DNA from: Plutella xylostella
Lineage: Eukaryota > Arthropoda > Insecta > Lepidoptera > Plutellidae
Assembly: GCF_932276165.1 (NCBI RefSeq)
Contig: NC_063987.1
Location: 2,480,001 to 2,544,000, forward strand
Direction of reading: 5' to 3'
DNA: 64,000 bases
Shown: positions 60,101 through 64,000 of the stretch, piece by piece
Layout of the letters: every line of letters begins with the position of its first letter
How positions within the stretch are numbered: the first letter of the stretch is position 1
Position numbers and translations under genes: made by a program
Notes under the pieces: generated by a model
Told to the model about the DNA's origin: nothing
The model's database searches: none
The model's input: only the letters and a program-made list of their open reading frames with translations

Positions 60101-62904
60101 TCACACCTTAAATTAATTTTTCAGTCGTTAATTCGAGTTTAAAACGAAATATTCAGTCACTAAGATATTACGTACATTTTAGAAGCTTTAGGAGGTGTCA
60201 AGATAACTCGGAATCTGCAAACAGATCACTGTTGGGCTTAGATGTAGCGGGATAGCGGCCGAAATAAATGACAGTTATAATGGTAAACATTTCAAAAAAC
60301 TAAAGCTGCTATAAATCGAAAACCATTTCGAGATTTAGCTCTAAAGGCAACTAAAAAAAATATTTTTGTATTTTTTGGATGTACCTATCATTTTCGAGAA
60401 ATTCATAAAATAGTAAAAAAGTGCTGATGACGTCATGCATCAGGTGCGATGCATTTTGATGATCAAAGCCTATAGATTTAAAAACAAAGTAACTGTCACT
60501 TTCATTTTTTATTGACGTTGACTTTTTATCGTGATGTTGTTGTTTATTTGGGTCATTTTCATAAATTCTGTTCTGACACTTTCTGACTATTTTTTTATTT
60601 ATCATATAAAAAGGTTACGTATTAAGAGATGACCTCTATATAATATGTCCCAGAGCATGCCACCGCCTACACAGCTGAAAAAATGCTTCTGAAAAATGCT
60701 TCTGCTTATTTTTTTACATGTTAAGTACTTTGTATCATCAGAAATATCAATGCCTATTTCTATTCTTGGCAACATACTACCGAAACTGGCGTCTCTGTCC
60801 TAGTGCAACAAAAACAGAAGTCTGCTGCTTCCATCTCTGCAATAAGCAAGCCGATAGAGAGCTTAAGGTGAGTTTCCAAGAAACCATCTTGCGACACAAT
60901 TTCTACCCTAAGTACCTGGGGGTAACCCTGGATAGAAGTCTCACCTACAAACATCACCTAGAGAAGTTGGCAGGGAAACTAAAGAGCAGGAATAACATCA
61001 TCCAAAAACTAACAGGCACGACATGGGGTGCATACCTCTGGCATAAGTGGGGGTGGAGCGAGTCAGCAGCTTGCGAATGCGGACACCCACAACAGACCAT
61101 AGACCACATCGTCTTCGAGTGTCCCATCACAAAATATGCCTGCCGATGACTTTACCAACCTCACCAGCAGCGCTACTGCATATTTAAATAATTGTAGTTT
61201 TTAGTGACATGTATAAATCCTTATTTTAATACTATTTTATGTAACCAGTGAAGCCATACGATAAATAAATAAATAATTCTTGTTTTGTATGGAACTTGTA
61301 CTGTGCGTGACTAGAACAGTAAATTCCGCCAATATCAATGTCATTTGAAAATGACCCATTTGTTGGTTGACATGTAAACAAAGTTTAAATGTCACTTGTC
61401 AGTGTCATTTATGTTTTTTTTTGAGACTAAGGCAAAAGACAAAATTAAAAATTGAGCCTAATATGTGACGTCAATTCCGGTTTTAAAATAATTAACTTTA
61501 AAGTTAAAATCAACATGCAAAAATTAATGTATATACAAAATAAAAAATACGGGTCCTCTAATTTTTAATAAACTTTCCGAATAGCTAATAAAAATATAGG
61601 GTAAAGAAAATGAAATGTTGTCCATTGCCACCAACTTATCTGTTCCGGTGACAGCTCATATAAATGTATAATATTTCTTAATTCTATAAGATTTTAAGTT
61701 TGCTCGTATTGTTATTTCGCTCTTGCGGTGTTAATAAACCCATATAATCTTTTTACAATATACAATTCATTAGTAAGTAATGAGATATGGATCAATTTAG
61801 TTCGCTCTCACCGGAACAGATAAGTTTGTCGCACTGTAGGTATGTTTTATATTCATTTTGCACATGAGCATGATAAGAAAAAATGTGTCAGCAAAATTGG
61901 GTCGCACTTAACCAAGGAAAATGATCTTTGCCTACTACTCTAGGAGGCAGGCGGGTAGATATTTCATATTAAAACTGAGCTAACAGATTCATTAATTTTG
62001 GTGACGTTATTTTATCAAAAAAGCCTTTACGACTTTATGAATATTCATATCCTGAAAACCACACACGTGCTTAAATTATGCAAATGAAGGAATATAAATT
62101 AGGCAATGACTATACCTACTTACTCCTATTTATATTGTATACATAATAACTATATATTTTAGACGATGATCACTATACCATACCAAAATAACAAAGACAT
62201 TAATTTCTGGTAAGTAGGTATTTCCATTTCGGATATTGTCGCGTTTATGACAGACTAGCATAGTTTAATAGTTTCCCAAAAACAATAGCACAAATTCATT
62301 AAATGTATGGGCGATCAGTCGTGTCATTGCGTCCCTAGGGATGAAACGGTTCTGCGTAATTGCAATATACGGTTGCTGAACAAATATTTGCGGTCATTCA
62401 ATAGTGCTGTGCGTCTCTATTGATTCATTTAGGAATAAAAGTTTGTTGTATTATCAGGTCATAATTATAGTTAAAGTCGTAGTTAGGAGTCGATAACGGA
62501 TTTATTCATGTCATTCACATCTTCTCAGTGAAGTTTGAAGGCTGCAAGTTTAAATCCTGGCATAATTATGTACTTACCAATAAATTCTTAAGAAATAAGT
62601 AATTTAAAAAAGTACATTATACTTATTCCACTTGCTCCAACGGTGAGGGAAAACATCGTGAGGAGATCTGCACATCTTGATTTAGCGCATAATTTTCGCA
62701 CATAATTTTCCTTGTGCATTTTCCCGGTCTTACCTGCATATTAGTAATAGTGGGCGGCAGTGACGAGGCATCGTCCAGGGTGCTTCGGCTGCTGCGGCTG
62801 CCGCGGTCGGAGCTCTCATCATCAGAGTCAGAGGCGTGGAACGAAGAGTTCACTGACCCCGGGCTGGGGTCGCTCAGACGCAACTTGAGGCAATCGCGAC
62901 GCAT
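35831..62904 (-). CDS. ARHGEF17: ARHGEF17-type Rho guanine nucleotide exchange factor
   Basis: A 19-exon gene whose exons add up to 3,069 nt, 1,022 residues plus stop, with every junction in phase. Exons from 5' to 3': 62904-62734, 54102-54025, 45157-44975, 44595-44367, 44190-43878, 43600-43503, 43365-43345, 43261-43039, 42958-42867, 42772-42642, 42315-42170, 41682-41590, 41375-41104, 40010-39833, 39550-39483, 39080-38944, 38497-38320, 37293-37123, 36117-35831. A Ser-rich N-terminus precedes a DH domain (about 62-245; conserved HVVVELYETEKSYVEALEIL and IKPVQKFPSYKLLIQ), a PH domain (about 255-360), a helical segment (365-440) and a WD40-like propeller (about 465-960). The C-terminus, GGDGYEDF then STNHLLLW, matches the vertebrate ARHGEF17 ending. 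The family activates Rho at the actin cytoskeleton. Vertebrate proteins have a far longer N-terminus, so other 5' exons may lie beyond the window. Confidence 0.92.
36751..36947. mobile_element. 197-bp MITE with TAA duplication
   Basis: Arms GGCCCGGGTCTCCTATTTAC and GGCCTGGGTCTCCTATTTAC (read inward) continue for some 35 bp with few mismatches. TAA flanks both ends (36748-36750, 36948-36950), as in PIF/Harbinger elements. CpG-rich centre. Lies in the last intron of the Rho GEF gene. Immediately to its right, 36955-37072 is one end of MITE family B. Confidence 0.8.
37123..37293 (-). CDS. ARHGEF17: Rho GEF exon 18 (propeller)
   Basis: Residues 871-928: CDDIIRQHKAACLRVTALLA, HRDTLWVGTSAGVLLTAPLH, then NSPNSSAANFTTPPLS. 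CpG-rich. Acceptor CACCCGCAG, donor GTAAGT. Confidence 0.92.
37735..38447. repeat. Tandem duplication covering the exon 17 region
   Basis: Two blocks, about 37735-37984 and 38180-38447, share CACCGAAAAGAGCGCA, GGTCATCTAAATAAACACGA-like sequence and then the exon 17 coding part. The right block is also linked to a LINE-derived stretch at 38085-38180 (GAGAAAGAGGCAGAGGAAGA). The ATCATCTAAATACAC word is further multiplied near 38270-38315. Confidence 0.7.
37857..37998 (-). other. Duplicated, possibly alternative exon 17b
   Basis: A second copy of the last 126 nt of exon 17 with its donor (GTGAGG). It differs at seven bases, giving only two residue changes (NAAQ to NSAQ and NITP to NISP). A CTACCTCTAG acceptor directly before it opens a 142-nt exon beginning FRIIMAVANG with the same entry and exit phases as exon 17. 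It would replace the first 16 residues of exon 17 with four new ones. It may be a mutually exclusive exon, a recent unused duplicate, or an assembly artefact. Confidence 0.5.
38320..38497 (-). CDS. ARHGEF17: Rho GEF exon 17 (propeller)
   Basis: Residues 812-871, VDETFQISTESKPISHMAVA then NGAIWLSLHNAAQLRCYHAA and INITPYVTKMLHG. Its 3' part is duplicated at 37857-37998. Confidence 0.9.
38944..39080 (-). CDS. ARHGEF17: Rho GEF exon 16 (propeller)
   Basis: Residues 766-811, DGSWAEKTTIPVGTGSAPVS, GMLLSGGKLWCATHASIKII, NPHSLK. Ends in phase 0, which lets either copy of the next exon follow. Confidence 0.9.
39483..39550 (-). CDS. ARHGEF17: Rho GEF exon 15 (propeller)
   Basis: Residues 743-766, FVEGKVFVALGNGDLVVYCR plus DI. 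Acceptor has a long pyrimidine tract (TTCTTTTTTTTTCAG). Confidence 0.88.
39833..40010 (-). CDS. ARHGEF17: Rho GEF exon 14 (propeller)
   Basis: Residues 684-743, with PTMWLGTEDGCIHVYNCLDN then IRIKKNKVKMQH, a hallmark of the ARHGEF10/17 propeller. Donor GTGAGT after ATTGT. Confidence 0.92.
41104..41375 (-). CDS. ARHGEF17: Rho GEF exon 13 (disordered insert)
   Basis: Residues 593-684: SSSSDEDDDGSSTSENIDAL and a long polar Ser/Asn-rich stretch ending QAMGINS. Low-complexity loop between propeller blades, likely a phosphorylation site cluster (inference). Confidence 0.82.
41590..41682 (-). CDS. ARHGEF17: Rho GEF exon 12
   Basis: Residues 562-593, Ser-rich insert STSSLNSSSSGKPGISVRDP then DDSCKNIRLDS. 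Confidence 0.82.
41959..42150 (+). repeat. Purine-rich degenerate repeat in an intron
   Basis: On the plus strand, antisense to the Rho GEF gene, units like GCAGATGAAGGTAAAGAAAC repeat with drift. One frame is open for about 60 codons, rich in Glu, Lys, Asn and Thr, ending TNYEEIIK and TAA, but it has no start codon. Most likely simple-sequence DNA. Confidence 0.5.
42170..42315 (-). CDS. ARHGEF17: Rho GEF exon 11 (propeller)
   Basis: Residues 514-562, VCNSDGYVGQVCVLTLSPKP to NARILCVACVPPSHPTVHVP. GC-rich compared with the introns. Confidence 0.9.
42642..42772 (-). CDS. ARHGEF17: Rho GEF exon 10 (propeller start)
   Basis: Residues 470-513, with PPPEFLSPVPIRKTRAGLQF, TCAAPTIPPKGQ and PDVW, the strongly conserved entry to the C-terminal domain. 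Confidence 0.9.
42867..42958 (-). CDS. ARHGEF17: Rho GEF exon 9
   Basis: Residues 439-470, GPENLTVIFPKTEKRNNWEE then LINETKQKL. Acceptor CGTTTACAG, donor GTAAGT. Confidence 0.85.
43039..43261 (-). CDS. ARHGEF17: Rho GEF exon 8 (helical linker)
   Basis: Residues 365-439: KDENLRKIMLEVETLIEDVN, TRISENVAALHTQHASLEEM and NLNKQLSERQ, with the heptad look of a coiled coil. Confidence 0.88.
43345..43365 (-). CDS. ARHGEF17: Rho GEF exon 7, 21-nt micro-exon
   Basis: Residues 358-365 (V-DLERAK plus one base). Acceptor ATATTCTTAG and donor GTAAAC bound exactly 21 nt, phase 1 on both sides, so the neighbours also join in frame without it (Gly-start codon G plus CG gives Ala). A natural cassette exon between the PH domain and the helical segment. 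Confidence 0.6.
43503..43600 (-). CDS. ARHGEF17: Rho GEF exon 6 (PH)
   Basis: Residues 325-358, ending GNKYKLLMRISLADLEIVK, the last PH strands. Donor GTAAGT, phase 1. Confidence 0.88.
43878..44190 (-). CDS. ARHGEF17: Rho GEF exon 5 (DH end, PH start)
   Basis: Residues 221-325: THPDHKLLLEAQKEIHELLE finishes the DH helix; RMFLRQETVTM and KDRALFLFSDLLLITSVKRR begin the PH domain. Joins exon 6 as Pro (CC plus T). Confidence 0.92.
44367..44595 (-). CDS. ARHGEF17: Rho GEF exon 4 (DH core)
   Basis: Residues 145-221, with the third conserved region LDNLLIKPVQKFPSYKLLIQ and RLIKHT, the surface that contacts the GTPase. Ends in phase 1 at GTAGAT. Confidence 0.92.
44786..44925 (-). mobile_element. 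RTE-type LINE 3' end
   Basis: ATCATCATCAGCCAATAATC, CACTGCTGAACATAAGCCTC, CCGCCTAAGGTCGTCAGTCT. Same family as 1643-1775; inserted in the intron between Rho GEF exons 3 and 4. Confidence 0.7.
44975..45157 (-). CDS. ARHGEF17: Rho GEF exon 3 (DH)
   Basis: Residues 84-144, KYLQPLKSPENAALLDAFTV through VDEIFYQVPSIL to VGDVFLDV. 61 codons, phase 0 at both ends, donor GTATGT. Confidence 0.9.
46428..46448. repeat. (CT)n microsatellite
   Basis: About ten uninterrupted CT units. Confidence 0.9.
46886..47145 (+). mobile_element. tRNA-related SINE, variant 3' half
   Basis: TGTACCAATGAATTC, TACCACGTGCTCTTACGGTG, AAGGAAAACATCGTGAGGAA and ACCTGCACATCTAGAT match the SINE at 51374. The right half differs and ends AGTCACCTCTGACTACCCCT and GGGATTACAGTCGTGAGC, a variant shared with 53643-53755. 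Confidence 0.6.
48724..49480. mobile_element. 757-bp Foldback-like element, 9-bp duplication
   Basis: The 9-bp word GTCAACATC lies directly on both sides (48715-48723, 49481-49489). The ends mirror each other: GGGTTCCGCTCATCTCGCAT at left and, read inward, GGTTCTACCTTTTTTGGCAT at right. Both roughly 150-bp arms are made of drifting units of about 20 bp built on TTTGGCATAA / TTTCGCATAA / ACTCGTATGG. Long inverted arms made of subrepeats plus a 9-bp duplication are the marks of Drosophila Foldback elements. The centre has a GAGCAAAGCGAGGAGG and AGCGGAGCGCAGCGAAGCGG stretch and no transposase. Confidence 0.7.
49495..49655 (+). mobile_element. RTE-type LINE 3' end (degenerate)
   Basis: Shows GGATGTAAAAGGCCGAAGAC, AGAGTGTCGTGGCGTTA and GGGCTGATGATGATAATGA, aligned with the tail at 28860-28985. 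It starts a few bases after the Foldback-like element. Confidence 0.55.
50339..50568 (+). CDS. Possible exon for a membrane protein (nested)
   Basis: An open stretch right after a good acceptor (TTTTATTTTTGACAG). It encodes two hydrophobic segments, SGYLLLYFGAVSIFAIFVFS and QLLLGIIFVYTIISGHVILC, and a basic tail (RTSRLKRITQ) before TGA. AATAAA follows within about 100 nt. It would be the last exon of a small membrane protein on the plus strand inside the Rho GEF intron. No upstream exon was found, so it may instead be a stray or decayed exon. Confidence 0.3.
51374..51711 (+). mobile_element. Complete tRNA-derived SINE with 17-bp duplication
   Basis: The head is tRNA-like with an A box (GGTAGCTCAGTCGG) and a B box (GGTTCGATCCC). 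Then comes the family body (GGTGAAGGAAAACATCGTGA, AGTGGACCAGCGTGGTGGGA, CGAGAGAGCCACGTGCAG) and an (AGAATAGA)n tail. AATAGGCCCTAAATTGA occurs perfectly on both sides (51357-51373, 51712-51728), so the insertion is recent. Only the sense-strand RNA polymerase III promoter is present; it depends on LINE enzymes. Confidence 0.9.
51880..52019. mobile_element. Foldback MITE family A, copy 3
   Basis: 140-bp hairpin with nearly perfect arms starting GGCCTTGTTCCACAATGTCT, flanked by TTA (51877-51879, 52020-52022). Its loop is inverted relative to copy 2 (AAAAAATAATAACAG versus CTGTTATTATTTTTT). Confidence 0.85.
53010..53273 (+). pseudogene. Unexplained 87-codon open frame
   Basis: Reads GHKLFVLNYLNVSANHIDFG, NKPPYLDETHAVNFI, KKCIECSLRVYKKLIKQILC and ends SQPVIY before TAG. 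Its composition looks protein-like, but it begins without ATG just after a stop and has no acceptor, so it may be a fragment of a dead gene. No family recognised. Confidence 0.25.
53643..53755 (-). mobile_element. tRNA-related SINE fragment, minus orientation
   Basis: Reverse complement gives TATGCCACGAGCT, AGGGTGAAGGAAAACATCGT and AAACCTGCACAGTATAGTCA, ending TGGATTACAGTCGTGACTG, the same variant as 46886-47145. Confidence 0.6.
53835..53978. mobile_element. 144-bp foldback MITE
   Basis: Ends AAGCTGAGTACAGACCGGCC and its near-complement GGCCGGTCTGTACGCAGCTT. The arms continue with CCAACGAACG-type words. It lies only 46 bp outside Rho GEF exon 2, on its 3' (left) side, within intron 2. No certain target duplication. 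Confidence 0.75.
54025..54102 (-). CDS. ARHGEF17: Rho GEF exon 2 (DH start)
   Basis: Residues 58-83, DTRTHVVVELYETEKSYVEA then LEILVK: the first conserved helix of the DH domain. Acceptor TTTTTTACAG, donor GTAAGA. Confidence 0.9.
55655..55706 (+). mobile_element. RTE-type LINE tail, very short
   Basis: ATCCTATGTCCAGCAGTGGA, TGATTATTGGCTGATGATGATGATG (read in two parts). Only the last 50 bp of the element. Confidence 0.6.
57284..57453. mobile_element. 170-bp Tc1/mariner-like MITE
   Basis: CAGGGTGAGTCTTT at left and AAAGACTCACCCTG at right, each next to TA. The inside includes CATTCTGAACAACTTTTGTT, a word common to such elements. Confidence 0.75.
59232..59430 (+). mobile_element. Short non-autonomous Helitron-like element
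   Basis: Same word order as 13290-13505: CTAACTAATATCATAAATTC, GAAAGTAACTGTGTCTGTCT, TTTCACGCCAAAATTACTGA, ATTTGGTATACAGATGGTCT, GCGAAGCGAAGCTCG. Confidence 0.65.
60770..61283 (+). pseudogene. Jockey-like LINE fragment with internal deletion
   Basis: One open frame reads NWRLCPSATKTEVCCFHLCN, then FYPKYLGVTLDRSLTYKHHL and NNIIQKLTGTTWGA from the end of the reverse transcriptase. It jumps directly to LWHKWGWSESAACECGHPQQ and TIDHIVFECP, the cysteine/histidine C-terminal motif. Several hundred residues that normally lie between are missing. It ends with (AATA)n at about 61260-61276. The frame stays open across the deletion, so it is fairly young. Confidence 0.75.
61626..61833. mobile_element. 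MITE family C, copy 2
   Basis: Inverse orientation of 19741-19947, with ends TGCCACCAACTTATCTGTTC and GAACAGATAAGTTTGTCGCA. Inner words TTGCTCGTATTGTTATTTCG and GATATGGATCAATTTAGTTC match the other copy. Confidence 0.75.
62556..62690 (+). mobile_element. tRNA-related SINE fragment
   Basis: CTGGCATAATTATGTACTTACCAATAAATTC (in parts) then CTCCAACGGTGAGGGAAAAC, ATCGTGAGGAGATCTGCACA. It ends only 40 bp short of the donor of Rho GEF exon 1. Confidence 0.6.
62734..62904 (-). CDS. ARHGEF17: Rho GEF exon 1 (start codon)
   Basis: Residues 1-57. The ATG has a good context (CGCAACAATGC) and an in-frame TAA 42 nt upstream, so the frame does not continue on that side. Encodes a Ser/Asp-rich segment (SDSDDESSDRGSRSSRSTLD) and ends MQ before GTAAGA, phase 0. 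Confidence 0.75.
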
Positions 62905-64000
62905 TGTTGCGATTTTAGTTGGAGACAGGACGCATTTTGAAACTTAACTTTTTACTATTCTTTGGTCGGGTTTTCTTCGGTATGGTCACATAGGTAACTA
63001 AGTCATATTTAAGGTCTTTGGTATTTTAAATATATCACACAGGTTATTGTTTGGATTGAATTTTAAGAGGTTATCGTACTGTAAATGTTTATCAGTGTTA
63101 TAGTAGAGGTACAGTTTGGGTATTAGTATGTAAATCCAATGTTTCAACATGGCGTTTTTTACGGGGCGGTGTTTTTTAAATAAAATCGGGAACAGAAAAT
63201 ACAAATTCAATTTGGCTTAAGCCTTTTGTTCAATTGAAATTCTTATTTATTTTGTGGGTGACAATGGATTTTATTTATTTAAGTACACTTTACAACTCAT
63301 TCATCTACGAATATTTACCTCTGTTTTTAATTGTCAGCAGAATTGATGTTTTCTTTTTTATTGTGTTTCTAGGCCTACACTCACTAATACAATTCAATGA
63401 TTTCGAAACACGTATTTCATAATACAATAGGGATTTTTCCACAGTCAAAAGTACTTGAGCTCATCAAATAAAGCCGGTTACACAAGTGTCTAACAATGGC
63501 AAGGCCACGTCTACACGAGCCCTTACAAACTAGTCTGTATTAGGTTTCAGGTACTTTACGTGTATACTCTATAATGTACGCTCTGTACACCCTTATTGTT
63601 CTGCTATAGTACAATTGACTCTATAAATGTGTATATACACTTTTATATAAAAAAAATATACCTACAGTACTTATAAAAAATAAATAAGTAGGTACTTACG
63701 TCAAATCTTAATATCAAAGTTTTTGGGACCGAAGGATCTTTATCTTCACTTTGTTATCTATGTTCTATGTAACCTTTTATTTAATATTAGGTACTTATTT
63801 ATTACACATTTTTACGCACTTATATGAAATTTAGTACTTTTTAAATAGCATATTGTTAGATATTATGAGTGCCAGAGAAACACATAAGTTAGCTCTTCAC
63901 TGTACTGTGAAATGTGTAGGGATGTTTCCTTCGCTTAACTCATAAACTTTATTCACAGTCAGTTCTGGATGAAAGTTTAAATGAAAAGTTACCGCTTTCC
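62905..64000 (-). other. Upstream of Rho GEF exon 1
   Basis: Presumed 5' UTR and promoter side of the short isoform. A donor-like GTAAGTACC on the minus strand near 63700 could end an upstream non-coding exon, but no matching acceptor before 62904 is convincing. No other gene seen. Confidence 0.35.

Larger units (their letters stand above)
54103..62733. other. Rho GEF intron 1 (8.6 kb), overview
   Basis: Contains the mobile elements listed below, a degenerate RTE tail near 54430-54480, and AT-rich DNA. No alternative N-terminal exon could be supported, but first introns of this family often hide them. Confidence 0.5.

Overview
The window is eukaryotic nuclear DNA from a moth or butterfly. 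It is AT-rich, has long introns with GT/AG splice sites, and carries typical lepidopteran repeats: RTE-type LINE tails ending in GAT repeats, a tRNA-headed SINE, short Helitron-like elements and many foldback MITEs. It also holds a natalisin neuropeptide precursor with FWGNR-type repeats. The species cannot be named from the sequence.

Layout. From 1 to 11.8 kb there is no protein gene, but there is a complete 5S rRNA gene (1317-1434) among LINE and MITE remnants. From 11.8 to 17.3 kb on the minus strand lies the start of an unrecognised gene: a TATA-driven non-coding exon near 17.1-17.2 kb and a first coding exon (11806-12001) whose donor leads out to the left. A 2,018-bp terminal-inverted-repeat transposon with a 4-bp target duplication (14078-16095) sits in its intron. 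From 17.5 to 28 kb is a repeat field with MITEs, a SINE and a decayed R1-like reverse transcriptase. At 28.1-28.6 kb is a small plus-strand two-exon gene joining a signal-like leader to a FLYWCH-type domain. From 28.8 to 31 kb there are LINE 3' ends and a minisatellite.

The two best-supported protein genes are convergent. On the plus strand, natalisin (promoter about 31.81 kb, CDS 32362-33888) encodes 11 amidated [F/Y]xxxR peptides. On the minus strand, a 19-exon gene spanning 35831-62904 encodes a 1,022-residue ARHGEF17-type Rho guanine nucleotide exchange factor (DH, PH, C-terminal WD40-like propeller). All exon phases join without error, ending in the conserved C-terminus of the family.

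The main novelties are a tandemly duplicated, phase-compatible copy of part of the ARHGEF17 propeller exon (37857-37998), a 21-nt in-frame micro-exon in the same gene, the 2-kb TGTA-flanked transposon with repeated internal motifs, a 757-bp Foldback-like element with a 9-bp target duplication (48724-49480), a three-copy TTA-flanked foldback family, and the FLYWCH mini-gene. The two long ARHGEF17 introns (45158-54024 and 54103-62733) are otherwise filled with mobile-element remnants and two unexplained short ORFs.
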